DNA of 64,000 nt from Musa acuminata AAA Group (taxonomy: Eukaryota; Streptophyta; Magnoliopsida; Zingiberales; Musaceae). The position numbers were made by a program, and so were the translations under genes. Of the stretch, positions 21,854-33,855 are shown in pieces. The first letter of the stretch is position 1. Every line of letters begins with the position of its first letter. The stretch is taken from positions 31,800,501-31,864,500 of the forward strand of contig NC_088345.1 of NCBI RefSeq assembly GCF_036884655.1, in the 5' to 3' direction. Under the pieces are notes generated by a model. It was not told where the DNA came from. It saw only the letters and a list, made by a program, of their open reading frames with translations, and did no database searches.

Positions 21854-22730
21854 TCAGTTTGGTGAGGGGATGAGCAATTTAGAAAATCCCTCCATAAATC
21901 TCTTGTAATAACCTGTCATGCCCAAGAAACTTCTAACTTCTGTTACATTTGTTGGCACTTCCCAATTAACTACTGCTTCCACCTTATTTGGATCAATAGA
22001 TATGCCCTTTCCTGAAATCACGTGGCCTAAAAAAGTAATTTCCTTCAACCAAAATTCACATTTGCTGAACTTTGCATATAGCTTCTTTTCTCTTAGTATA
22101 GATAATACATCTCTCAAGTGTTTATCATGCTCTTGATTACTCCTTGAATATACTAATATGTCATTAATGAATACAATTACACAATCATCTAAGAGTGACT
22201 GAAATATTCTATTCATTAGTTTCATAAAAACTGTAGGAGCATTAGTCAAACCAAAAGGCATTATTAAAAATTCGTAGTGACCATATCGAGTTCTAAAGGA
22301 TGTTTTTGAAATATCCTCCTTCTTGACCTTCAACTGATAGTAACCTAATCTTAGATCAATCTTGGAGAATACTTGTGCACCTTGTAATTGATCAAACAAG
22401 TCATCAATCCTAGGTAGGGGATACTTGTTTTTTATGGTCACCTGATTCAACTATCTATAATCAATACAAAGCCTCAATGTCCCATCCTACTTCTTAACTA
22501 ATAGCATTGGAGCACCCCACGGTGAGACGCTGGGTCAAATGAAACCCTTATCTAACAACTCTTGTATTTGCTTCTTCAATTCCTCGAGCTCGAGTGGTGC
22601 CATTCTATAGGGAGGCTTAGATATTGGGGCTATCCCAAGGACTAAATCAATAACAAATTCACATTCCCTATCTAGAAGTAGTCCAAGCAAATCCTCTAGG
22701 AATACATTAGGGAACTCTTTAGCCATGAAA
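21854..22730 (-). pseudogene. Gypsy reverse transcriptase, altered active site
   Basis: 22535-22726 is the RT entry (EFPNVFLEDLLGLL, YRMAPLELEELKKQIQ). 21854-22450 continues with [13 protein letters not shown] (first Asp), [15 protein letters not shown] and the active-site loop written FINDILVYS, where gypsy RTs normally have two adjacent Asp; the first is Asn here. GHVISGKGI and [11 protein letters not shown] follow. In-frame stops lie between 22451 and 22534. The enzyme should be inactive even if translated. Confidence 0.9.
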
Positions 22731-22798
22731 ATTTCAGTTAGGTGAGTTTCTTGTTCTGAATGTTCCTTTACACATATAACATAACAAAAATATCCCTT

Positions 22799-23224
22799 CT
22801 ACATAAGGCGTTGAGTTTGAAGTGTCGATATTAAGCAAAGAGGCAAATCATGCTTAATACCCTCAAAGTAGAAGATAGACTGATTTGGTATACAGAAAGT
22901 AATTATTTTTATATAGCAATCAATACTAGCATGAAAGGAAGATAACCAATTCATGCCCAGTATAATATCAAAACCTTGGATTTCTAGGAGTATCAAATCG
23001 GCAAGGAGTTCATGTTCTCCGATAGAAATCAAACAAGATGGATAAATCAGATTTGTAGTCAAGGAATCCCCAACAGCAGTAGTTACGTGTAGTAAATAAT
23101 CCAGTGGTTTAGGTTGAATGCCCAAGTGACAAACAAAATATTGTGAAACAAAAGATAAGTTAGAACCAAGATCAAACAAAACTTTTGCATTTCTATTAGA
23201 AATATATAGAATACCTTTAACCAC
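22799..23224 (-). pseudogene. Gypsy aspartic protease
   Basis: A 141-codon open piece with the retropepsin site written VLFDLGSNLSFVS: Asp is kept but the usual Asp-Ser-Gly core reads Asp-Leu-Gly. The ILGMNWL motif further on is the conserved flap/psi-loop end. It lies between the gag zinc knuckle and RT, as in gypsy. Confidence 0.85.
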
Positions 23225-23289
23225 TAATTTAGAGGCTCTAGAATCTTATTCTGTGATAGCATATACTCTAGCATGGGTTGTTGGCTTAG

Positions 23290-24230
23290 GGGGTAGTGGC
23301 TCTTTCTTCTTGTTTAGTGGGCAGTCTCTGACTTTATGATCTAACTTTCCATAGGCAAAACAGGCTCCAATCACCCAAAAACACTCACTTGTTTCATGAT
23401 TACGTCCACATTTTGTACACGATAGAGTTCTTTGCGATAGAGTTCCTTTCTCAAATCTAGGTATCTTTACCCTCTTGTTACTTCTTTCTGCTTCATATCC
23501 TCTCTTACTTTTACAAACAAACTTATCCTTGTTATTCTTGTCCCTGATTTCTTAGATCTTCTCTAAGTCTTTTTTAAGTATGAAAGCTCTTTCTACTACA
23601 TCAGTGTATACCTGGAGTTTTAAAGCTGATATCCAGCTTCTTATTGCTGGCCTTAGTCCTCTTTCAAATCTTCTTGCTTTCCTATATTTATCACCAATCA
23701 TATGCGTAGCAAATCTAGAGAGCTTAGTGAATTTAGACTCATATTTGGCTACCATAAAATTTTCCTAGATGAGATTCAGGAACTCCAATTATTTCTGCTC
23801 TCTGATACAATCTAAAAAATATTTATCATTGAACTTTTCTATAAATACCCTTCCAGGTGATTGGCTCCTATCAAGCTTTAGAAATCCTCTTCATGGGTCG
23901 CCACTAGTGCTCAGCCTCTCCTTCTAGCATGAAGGTAGCAAGAAAAACCTTCTTATCATCTGGACAATTTAAAACATCAAATATTTTCTCTATCCGCATC
24001 ATCCATTGTTCTGCTACCATTGGATCAGGCTCACCACTAAAACTGGGAGGACTAAGCTTCTTAAACTGTTCAATTCCCAACCCAGTCTGGTTTGAATTCC
24101 CCATTTCATCATTTCTTCCATGTCGGACTTGTTGTTACATTACTTGTGTCATAGCCTCTAGAGTTTTCATAATTCCACTCAATTGATCAGAAGTAGATGC
24201 AATAGGAGAACCAGATGACCTCGTCATCCT
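23290..24230 (-). pseudogene. gag: Gypsy gag with zinc knuckle
   Basis: Starts near 24227 (MTRSSGSP...), has a stop before 24104, then 23904-24104 gives the retrotransposon gag core (FKKLSPPSFSGEPDPMVAEQ, WMMRIEKIFDVL). 23552-23755 gives the middle part. A zinc-knuckle region near 23310-23430 includes CTKCGRNHETSEC and CFAYGKLDHKVRDCP, the latter with one Cys replaced by Tyr. Several stops make it a pseudogene. Confidence 0.82.
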
Positions 24231-24345
24231 TGCTCCCTAAAAATAGCAAAAGAAAACTTTTTATCAGTCTCTAAATAGAAATCACTAAACCTCAAAATTT
24301 ATTACACATCTAGCATATCAAAATTCTTAGAAATCCTCAAATCAC

Positions 24346-24358
24346 GCTCTGATACCAA
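24346..24358 (-). other. Gypsy primer-binding site
   Basis: On the minus strand TTGGTATCAGAGC, a few bases inside the 5' LTR border at 24363. Complementary to initiator-Met tRNA. Confidence 0.88.
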
Positions 24359-24362
24359 CTCT

Positions 24363-27184
24363 TGTCACACCCCCTGAATTATCGCATTCAGGAGGTGTGA
24401 CCCTATCTAAAATCAATAACATTATAATTCATCGATAATTCAATCTAGGATCCAATCTAATAATTTGAGGATATTAAGAACCATTCAAATCAATATTCAC
24501 AATTCATAAACCTGTACGTTACATAAATCATACTCCACTTCACTCAAAGATTCATAAAATCCAAAGGCAACTCAATTAAACATCAACCATAACACAAATC
24601 CATAATCATAGAAATATATACAAACATAAAAAGATAATTATTTACTATGAGTTCTTATCCTTATACAACTTAAACTTATCATTCCATAAACATGAGCGGT
24701 CCTTTAAACTTTTACAACACATAAGTATCAACATATCTTTAACATTATATTAGAAGTAAAGTATACTATACAACAAAAACCTATCAACCAACAAAGATTA
24801 GTCTAAAAATCTTCTAGCCTTTCACTACTTCAACCCAATTCTAGCTTTTCAGTGCGTGATAAGCTACCCTGAAAAATTTATATAGTAACGGGGTGAGCAT
24901 AAAAAGCTCAACATGTCACTAACATATCCATGGTGATAGGAGAAGTTCAAGTAGGCTTAGTATCAAGATAACAAAAGCAGAAATACTAGTGTTCATTTGA
25001 AATTATCTCATTTGATATAAAAATCACAAAGGGTTACCTCATTCGAAAATAGGCATTAGACATAATCATATAAGAAAGGAAATTGGAGCATTTCATTGGC
25101 AAAAGAAGAATTTAGGCATGTATCAAATGACACATGAAACATTTAGGTGCATATCAAAGGTGCAAGAGTGTTTGGTAGTATAACAATGACATACGAAATA
25201 CTTCAAAGTATAACAAGTGAACCGAATAATAAACACAAGTTTGTATGACATTTTTGATGCAGCATGAATTTCATGTTTATCCAAAGCATAAATATAAACC
25301 CATAAGCAAAGCTTTGGATATCGTATCAAAAACATAAAGGGCGTTGTGGGACCACATACATAATGTGATTCATCCATTTCAAGATAACCATGAAGCATAA
25401 GTCTCCCACGTTTGGGAGCTCCATCCACCCACATCTGAGTGAAGTTAATGGGTGCCGACAGAGCACCGTGGGCTCTATGCATAACTCTCTTTACCATTTC
25501 TAGCAAATGTTCACAATATTCCATAAGATACCAAAGTATAAAAGGGTAGTATGAACAATAACATTAGCACATATTGGAAGCACATGTGGAACAACAGAGA
25601 TATGTGTGTGCCTTTATCAAACAAGGAAATGCAAACAAAGCATTACATAATAAATTTCAGACATACAATAATTTCAGGATGAACAATATAAGAATTTCAA
25701 AGGACTAATATAAAGCTCAATTGAAGAAGAATTTAGCATAAATCAAAATTTCAATAGAATGAAACTTAAATAGGCAAAACTCAACAAAGTTTTCAATTCT
25801 AGCAGAATTCAAATGGTACATTTCCTGATTTGTTTGAGTGACCAAGAATGCCCCAATTCACTAAAAATAGGTGTCATTGGAAAGTTGTATCAATCTATTT
25901 TCAGATGAACTCGGATTTTATAATTTTTTTTTTGAGTTCCTAATAGGAAGTTACAACAAATAGAGTAACGAAAGGTCATAATTGATCATCTTTGTTTTGC
26001 AGAATTGATGGAATCAATTTAAATAGATGTTTCAGAAGGCAAACATACTTTAAAAATTTCAAATTAGGTGTCAAAAGAAAGATATGTGTAACAGATATTT
26101 TGCAGAATTGATCATCTCTATTTTACATAATTCATAATTTTCACTAGAGGGTTATAAGTAGTTTAGTAACAGAAGGTCAGAATTGATCATCTCTGTTTTG
26201 CAGAATTGATAGAATGAATTTAAACAGATGTTTCAGAAGGCAAACATATTTTAAAATTTCTAAATTAGGTGTCAAAAGAAAGATATGTGAATCTAGTTTC
26301 CAAAGAACAAGTTTTGCATAATTCAGAATTTTCACTAGAGAGTTATGAGCAATTTAGTAATAGAAGGTTAGAAGCTGCAGTATCTGTTTTACCGAATATA
26401 TGAGGTCTTTCCATTAATATGTTTGGATAGGTAAATTTACTCCAAATTTTTAAATTTTTTATATAAAATGAAAGCTTTATAAGTCTCCTTTCGTATGAAA
26501 GATGTTTTTCCTCAATCTGAATTTGGTGCAAAAAGTTATGGCTGCACAAGTACTGAAAGGTCAAAATCTGAAAAATTCCAGATTCAACATTTGATGTATA
26601 AATGACATAGATATCTTACATGCAGCCACAATCTTCCAATTTTCTCAAAATCAAGTTGAAAAAAATGATCAAAATTTATCTCTAGGATAGGTTAGAACAC
26701 TTGTCTTAAAAAGTTTTGATTTCTAAATGTGGAGGAATTGATACAAAGCCTTAAGCCAAGATAAAACTTATTCTTCAATTCTTTCTCTTTCTCTTCTCTT
26801 TCAATTCCTTCTCCTCTTCTCAAGTTACGTTGGCTACAAAGTTTCCCTTAATTGTGCCTTAAATTACTTAGATTTGGCTCATGCTAAAATAGTGAGGTGG
26901 CAAGCATGCATGGAGGTTTAGGTGTCATCTTTAGAAGAAATACAAGCAGCTCATCCTCGCTAATGCCACAAGTCCTCTATTTTATTTTATTTTATTTTAT
27001 TTTATTTTATTTTTCTTAATATGAATCTTTCATAAATCACCTCCAATTAATGAGATTCACACTTTGGTCCCTCACAATACTTTCAATATATATAAAAAAT
27101 ATTTAGTGCTAAAGAATTATTAAAAAAATCCTCATATTTACAAATAAGTCCTTATAAATTTTCAAAAAAATGAGGGATGTTATA
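24363..27184 (-). repeat. Gypsy 5' LTR
   Basis: Begins TGTCACACCCCCTGAATTATC on the plus strand and ends GAGGGATGTTATA. Near 26976-27010 lies a (TTTTA)n run that is longer than at 19573 in the other LTR. Collinear with 17151-19761 and 11842-15069. Confidence 0.9.
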
Positions 27185-27189
27185 ATATG

Positions 27190-28062
27190 TGTGTGACCCT
27201 CTAGACCCAATATCGAGCTAGCCGTAAGTCATATATATTAGAACTCTTTCTGACTCAATGAATTATTATCTTCATAATAATTCACTCGACTCATCGACTA
27301 TGGATGTACTAGGCCACTATGCCGTAGTCCCCAAATAATACAAGGGAATCCAATCCATCGGATTTGTCTGTCCTTAGTTATCATGTACCTATAGTCCCTT
27401 ATCCATCTAATATCCCAAAGACCGTATACCGGGCATGATACTATCATACCCATACGGTTTCTACTCGAGTCTTGCTCTAATCAGATTCTCTTGGAGAACT
27501 CTTTCTCCCTCAATCTGAATGACCCTGGCTAGGGATTTGTCTAAGCAAGAACACATGAGATATTCCTCTCATGACACCGAGAGTGGATGATCCTCTACTG
27601 ACACTCAATAGCCCTCGTAAGGTTGACTACCACTTCCGAAGACCGGTTGTGCTAGATCAAGGACATCAAAACCTATAAGTCTGGTATCAAAGAGTTGAGC
27701 ACTCATATAGGACATCCTTGGTATCTCAAGTCTAAGGACTAAATACACCACTAAGACCACGGAACCGCTATTTGACAATAAGGCATCATCAACCATCCAG
27801 CATTCCGTAAGCGGATCAATCAGTGAACTCATTCTCCAATAAGCACTTGTATTGTATCCCTAGTGTCCCCACATGAGAGACTATAAGACCAGCTGCATCA
27901 ATTATATTGATGGGTATATAACACACTAGTCTATCCGGTTATCTCGATGTTCCTCTAGAGTAACCTATGACCAAGATTATTTAGGATATGTGTTTAAAGG
28001 TGAATTGGTTTCATTGTCATGATCTCATCATGATCCGATTTTGATTACAAAGATTCAAGGAC

Positions 28063-28132
<70 letters not shown>

Positions 28133-28241
28133 GTTAATATAAAGTGATAAAATATTAAAATATAATAAGCAAAAAGACTGCGTATCAAGTCACATGTGTC
28201 ATTACTAACGTCATTAGCTTGTTAGGCATATATGACTAGCA
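27190..28241 (-). repeat. Copia-2 3' LTR, right part
   Basis: Resumes after the gypsy insert at 'tgtgtgaccctctagaccc' and ends ATATATGACTAGCA, the inverse of the copia LTR start. The AT microsatellite has grown to about 60 nt (28069-28128). The inverted purine tract follows at 28242. Confidence 0.88.
28069..28128. repeat. (AT)n microsatellite in copia-2 3' LTR
   Basis: About 30 AT units, at the same LTR position as 10 units in each copia-1 LTR (621-640, 7993-8012) and about 25 units in the copia-2 5' LTR (39272-39321). Confidence 0.9.
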
Positions 28242-28304
28242 ATCTCTCACTTGACCTAAAGCCAATCACCTATGTGTCTGATTCTCATTAGACCCTTGTG
28301 ACGC

Positions 28305-29858
28305 TCAAAGATAATCTAAGACAACGACTTTGTTAGTGGATCTATAATGTAATCTTCGGATGGAACTCTTTCTACTCCTATATCTCCTCAGGTCACGATC
28401 TCTTTGATTAGGAGGAACCTCCTCAGAACACTTCTGATGAGACTTGAGTTCCTTCACTTGAACAATCGCCCCGTTGTTATCGCAATATAAGGAAATCGAC
28501 TTCTCGCTTCTTGGCACGACTCCCAGATCTGTGATGAACTTCTTTATCCAGACTCCCTCTTTTGCTGCCTTTGCTACAGTAATGTACTTTGCCTCTTTGG
28601 TCGAGTCAGTAGTGGTATCTTGCTTAGAACTCTTCCAGCATACTGCTCCTCCATCCAAGGTATACACATGCCCTGAATTAGACTTGCTATCATCGACATC
28701 GGACTGAAAACTCGAGTTCGTGTAGCCTTCAACCCTAAGGCTACTACCTCCATATACTAGTAAAAGATCCTTAGTCATTCTCAAGTACTTAAGGATACAC
28801 TTTACTTCTTTCCAATACTCTAAGCCTGGATTCGCTTGATACCTGCTCATGACACTCTGAGCATGCACTATATAAGGCCTGGCACATAGCATGACATACA
28901 TAATAGACCCTATTATTGAGGCATAGGGTATCATATCCATGTTCGCCCTTTCTTCATAAGTCTTTGGGGATATACTCATAGAAAGTGATGTCCCATATCT
29001 CATCGGTATGAGATCTCTCTTGAAATTTTCTATGCCAAATCTTATGACAATGGTGTCTATGTACCTAGACTAGGACAAGCCAAACATCCTCTTAGATCTA
29101 TATCTATAGATCTGAATCCTCAAGATATAGGATGCTTCCCTTAAATCCTTCATGGAGAAGTGTCTAGATAACCAAGCCTTTACTATGGATAGCATTTCTA
29201 CATCATTCCCAATAATTAGGATATCATCCATATATAACACGAAGAAGGTGATAGCGCTCCCACTTACCTTTCTATACACATAAGGCTCATCTTCATTCTT
29301 AACGAAGTCATAAGATCTGATTGCCTCATCAAATCTTATGTTCCAACTTCGGGAAGCTTGCTTTAGTCCATAAATGGATCTAAGCAACCTACACATCTTA
29401 TCTAAGCAGTCCTTGGACACGAATCCCTCGAGCTGTATCATATACATCTCCTCGAGGTTCCCATTGAGGAATACGATTTTCACGTTCATCTACCAGATCT
29501 CATAATCATAGTGTGCTGCAATAACCAATAGAATTCGGATGGATTTTAGCATTGCTACAGGTGAGAAGGTTTTATCATAGTCAACACCTTGCCTTTGACG
29601 ATACCCCTTATCCACTAGTCTTGCTTTATAGGTCTCTACCTTTCCATCTACTCCGATCTTTTTCTTAAAAATCCACTTGCAACCGATGGGTACAATACCC
29701 TCGGGCGCATCAACTAGGTTCCAAACCTTATTGGAGTAAATGGAATCCATCTCAAAATTCATGATTTTTTGCCACTTCCCGAAATCTATACTCATAATAG
29801 CCTCCTCGTAGGTCTGAGGATCAATATCCTTAACATCCTCTCCTCTAATATGTCTCAC
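28305..29858 (-). pseudogene. Copia-2 reverse transcriptase and RNase H
   Basis: One reading frame with two in-frame stops (near 29490 and 29070). The RT opens with WIFKKKIGVDGKVETYKARL. Right after the first stop the catalytic motif reads MNVKIVFLNG, Asn replacing the first Asp that copia-1 keeps; the loop reads YMDDILIIGND. RNase H (28305-29003) has GYTNSSF (Asp to Asn) and EAKYI (Glu to Lys), while YCDNNGAI is kept. Two catalytic carboxylates of RNase H and one of RT are therefore gone. The frame drifts near 28400, before the usual C-terminal end. Confidence 0.9.
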
Positions 29859-30720
29859 ATATCTCTCAGGAGGATGTCATACTCTTCCGGACCTATGTAA
29901 AGTTGGAACTTGTGTATTAGGTACCTGAACAGACTTAGGCTATAGAGTGGTGCTTGAGCTAGGTTCTCCAACCTCGCTCAAATCTATCATGCTCCCATTA
30001 TCTCCGCCAAGAATATGTTTTTTCTTAAGGAACATCGCTCTCTTGGCTACAAAGACTTTTTGGTCCGCGAGATGATAGAAATAATACCTATAAATTTCTT
30101 TGGGGTATCCCACGAACTTACACCGCTCTGTCCTTGATTCCAACTTATCGGGGTTATCTTTTAACATGGGCAAAGCAGTCCCAAATCTTAACAACCTTAA
30201 GATTGAGCTTCTTCCCATTCCATATCTTATATGGTGTAGACACTACTGACTTAGTTGGAACTCTGTTCATAAGGTAAACTACGGTCTCTAGGGCATATTC
30301 CTATAATGAGATGGGTAGGTCAGTGAAACTCATCATGGACCGTACCATATCTAATAGTGTATAATTCCTCCTTTCAAACACACCATTGAGCTATGGTGTA
30401 TAAGGAGGTGTCCATTGTGATAAAATCTCATAGTCCTTGAGAATTGGGTAAACTCTGTACTTAAGTACTCACCTCCTCAATCTGATCGAAGAGTCTTGAT
30501 ACTCTTTCCAGTATGGTTCCCCACTTCATTCTTATTCTCTCTGAATTTCTCAAAGGCCTCGGACTTATACTTCATTAAGTACATATGTCCATACCTTTAG
30601 AAATCATCAATAAAGATAATGAAGTAGGAGTAACCACTAATGGCATGAGTTGACATGGGTCCATATACATCACTATGTATGAGTTCTAGTAATTACTGGC
30701 TCTTTCTCCAGTTCCACTAA
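29859..30720 (-). pseudogene. Copia-2 integrase, core to C-terminus
   Basis: 29940-30218 is the integrase C-terminal part (CKFVGYPKEIYRYYFYHL, VFVAKRAMFL). The core between 30220 and 30720 is readable only in broken frames, for example the inverse of 'gtccatgatgagtttcactg' (MSFTDLP region). At the K-G-K-K junction it has a G3 run where copia-1 has G5, which shows the copia-1 frameshift is an expansion. Confidence 0.82.
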
Positions 30721-31254
30721 ATAGAGAGTTGATTAGTTTTCCACGAAGGCTCATAGGTTGCATATGACTCATAGTCGAATGGGTCTAGATATCCATCATT
30801 TAGCAACTTTTGAATCCTTCTCTTATGGATGTGACCTAGTCTACAGTGCCACAGATATGCTCTGTTCATCTTATCTCGTTTCTTCTTAGACACAATTATA
30901 TTCATGATATGTGGAGTAGTGTCTAGCATAAATAAACCATTATGTAATATTTCTTTCATGATGATCTCATCATCTAATAATATTGAACAACTATTATTTT
31001 CAAAAACTAATTTATATCCACTAACTATCAAACATGAAATGAAAATAAAGTTTTCGATAATAAAAGGAATAAAATAACATGCATCTAATGCAATAATAGC
31101 TCCACCAAGAAGATATAGGGCGACCTCGCCAACAACTATTGTAAACTTTTGCTCCATTGCCCATCTTAAGGTCCATCTCGCCTTTTGTCAATCTCTTAGG
31201 CCTTGCCAAAACCTGCGACGAATTGCAAATATGATAAGCATTACTGGTATCCAA
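30717..31254 (-). pseudogene. Copia-2 protease and GAG-pre-integrase
   Basis: 31021-31254 holds the protease start (DTSNAYHICNSSQVLARPKR, then MGNGAKV); the active-site triad Asp-Ser/Thr-Gly reads Asp-Thr-Ser. After a frame change 30717-31157 covers protease end (SCSILLDDEI) and the pre-integrase motif WHCRLGHIHKRRIQKLL. This whole protease section is what copia-1 lacks. Confidence 0.85.
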
Positions 31255-31257
31255 TAC

Positions 31258-32078
31258 TTATGTGTTAACATAAAATTCTGACAAATGGAGACTAATCATG
31301 AATGTACCTGAAGCTTCTCTAATCTTCTGTTTCGCCCACTCTACAAGATACTCTTTGCAGTTCCTCTTCCAGTGCCCATCTTTGCCATAGTGGAAGTATT
31401 GGCCTTTGTCCTTTGCCGGATCTTTCTTAGCAACCTTTGCTTTACCTGGTCTGCCCTTGTCCTTACCCTTCTTAAGGGACTTTTCTGTTTTCCTTTTCTT
31501 TCTGGTCTTGCCAGTGTAGAGAACTAACTTCTCCTTTTTGATAGTGCTCTCTACCTCCCTCAATATATTGAGGAGCTATGAAAAGGAATCTGGTAGAGAC
31601 TGAAGCATAATGTCCACACATAAGTTATCCTCTAAGACTATTTCTAGACCTGTGAGATTCTCTATCTACTCAATCATCTTTAGGACATAGTTTTGAATCG
31701 GTGTCCTCTCAGTCATCCTAGCGCAGAAGAGACTCTTGGATATCTCATATAGCTGAGTCTTTCCCTGTTCCTCAAATAGTTTACAGATATGTAGAAGAAT
31801 GGATATGACATCCATCTTTTCATGTTATATAACTCAGGAGTCATAGAGCATAACATGTAACACTGAGCAAGAGTGGAATCATTAATGTATTTCACGTAGC
31901 AAGTGATATCATCCTCGCTTGTCCCTTCCTCGGGCGTAGTCATCATCACTGTATCAAGGACGTACGCGATTTTCTCCGACGTGAGAACAATTCTCAATTT
32001 GTAGAGTCAATCCATATAATTTGGACCAATGAGGCGGTTGACATCAAGTATGCTACGTAAGGGATTTGAAAGTGACAT
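31258..32078 (-). pseudogene. gag: Copia-2 gag
   Basis: Starts at the ATG read from 32078 (MSLSNPLR, identical to copia-1). 31713-31997 carries LDTVMMTTPEEGTSEDDITC and YINDSTLAQ; the middle is shifted. 31258-31563 has the Lys-rich part and a zinc knuckle [14 protein letters not shown], with two Cys lost but the last kept. Comparison with copia-1 suggests both descend from a gag whose knuckle was intact. Confidence 0.83.
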
Positions 32079-33540
32079 TTTTTGAAAATAAAGATGCACC
32101 AGAAATAAATAACATACAAAATTTACAAAAAAAAAACAATCAAGATATGGACTTCTATCTTAATATGCTCCCACTATTTTACTAGCAAATCACGCGACAC
32201 CCTCAACACATGAAACGAAAGTCTCCAACAGACTTCTAGTGGGGATCAAGATCCAATCAGTGTCTTAGTATAACCTTGAGGGACTCGACCAATCATACTA
32301 AGGACAAAAGGTGGGCAACTTTTACCGATCACAACTCCTTGTGATTCTTGTCCTATTCGGCCTCCGAATCACTATAGTCTCGAGGGACTTGACCAATCAT
32401 GATGTTCGGTTAAATCAACACCATCATTACAAGATGAGTATGATTTGATAATATACCCTCGAGGGACTCAACCAAGCATACCATGTCCTCAGGTCACTAG
32501 TGACATCTCTATGTCGTAAGCAATAAAGCGAATCGTGAAATAGGTGAGCCTCAAAGGACTCGACCAACTCAACCTATACCGGGAATCGATCCCTACATAT
32601 AACGATGGAAGGCCACATGGGTCAATCTAATTGCCTTACGTTTACCGACTTAATATTATCGAGAGAGGGGTTTCTATGATTTGGTCTCCTAATATGATAT
32701 GTCACACATATACATATTTAATATATATCTACATCGCATACAAATATATATACATATCCAATAGGTGTATAAGCAATTACACCAGATGATCATGGACCAC
32801 AACATAATGTGATCAGGCCCGAGCTAGTGGGCCAAATCACTCACATCAAGATCTATGTGTGCAACGGTGCATCTCTATGCCCTGTGATCATCCATCTCGT
32901 CCTCATCGGTTCCGTCGACATCTCAACGCATCTCTATGCATTACGATCGTTCGTCTTGTGGGTCCCGTTATCGCTTCCATGCTCCCACTACGCCTTCTCG
33001 TGTGATTACAACTTAATCATAAGGACGCAGACCCGACAATAAACAAGAAATAAAAATAGAGGCTCGTAGGCCCCAACAATAATAATCATAAGTACACACA
33101 TCACACGATCCATGATCATTCGTCCACATATCATACATCACATGTATAAATCATCATCATGCAGGACTACTAGATAATAATAAAAATAATAATCAATTAA
33201 ATCTTTTAATTAATTAATACTTTCTGAATTTAGGGACATGTATGAAATTTTTAGACTTCTGAGGGGTATTTTCATAATTTAGATACAAATGATAGAATTA
33301 GAATTTTTTAAATTCATAAGGGCACAATTATCTTTTTACATAAAACCCTAAAACTCCCCATGCCCCTATCGCTTAGCCAGTGGCGACCTATGCAGTAGGG
33401 GGTGGGGTCGTTGCCCCTGCCTGCGGGCAACGCTGCCCCTGTAGGTGGGCACCCCTACGGGTGGCGCTAGCCCGCATCCTTCCTCAGCAAAGTCGAGGAA
33501 AGAGCGACTCCCCCTTCTTGTGGGCGTTGTGCTGCCCGCA
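32079..33540 (-). other. Copia-2 leader, inner part
   Basis: Non-coding, collinear with the copia-1 leader (2666-4385) but without the TRIM, the 136-bp and the 50-bp duplications. It carries four copies of the CTCGAGGGACT-type motif (32274, 32377, 32456, 32548) and ends in the GC-rich block at 33363-33540, where a second LTR element interrupts it. Confidence 0.78.
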
Positions 33541-33855
33541 TGTCATGGACAAACTTCTAAACAAGATATTTGATGTAATGCTTATGTATGTCCATGTCTT
33601 TAGGTATGTTCATACTTTGATTAGCATATAGAGGGACAGCCGAAGGCTTAATAGTCCCATTTTAGTTGGGTTTGGTGGCTGCTTTAGGCTTGTAAATAAA
33701 GGTTGTGTCATGTGGACACTTGTGAGAGATTTTCGATTTACAGTGGACCATTTTGACCCTTTGTTGTGCAACTATTCAGAGCTTGTAAAGTCTGTTTGTA
33801 ATTTGCATTGTCTATGAAGTGTTTTCGGAAATGTTTGCTTATGGATCCCGAATGA
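33541..33855 (+). repeat. LARD-like element 5' LTR, truncated
   Basis: Matches 37170-37420 but has an extra stretch of about 65 bp (33669-33740, 'ggtggctgctttaggcttg' onward) and ends in 'tggatcccgaatgag', where identity with the right repeat is lost. Confidence 0.82.

Larger units (their letters stand above)
17151..27184 (-). mobile_element. Ty3/gypsy retrotransposon, 10 kb, defective
   Basis: LTRs at 17151-19761 (2.6 kb, 3' LTR) and 24363-27184 (2.8 kb, 5' LTR) begin TGTCAC and end GATGTTACA/GATGTTATA. Target duplication atatg is perfect (17146-17150, 27185-27189), and the empty site 'ccatatgtgtgtgaccctc' is present in the copia-2 5' LTR near 38385. The interior reads gag, protease, RT, RNase H, integrase, C-terminal chromodomain-like tail on the minus strand, the gypsy order. 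All frames are broken. The tail suggests a chromovirus, low certainty for the lineage. Confidence 0.93.

Noticed and set aside
19785..24230. Integrated plant pararetrovirus (badnavirus-like) as source of the RT
   Set aside because: The order protease-RT-RNase H-integrase with a zinc-binding HHCC domain, flanking LTRs and target duplications identify a Ty3/gypsy element. Pararetroviruses lack integrase and LTRs.
28069..28128. (AT)n runs as telomere, origin or centromere signal
   Set aside because: They are microsatellites at a fixed place within copia LTRs or the family A interior.
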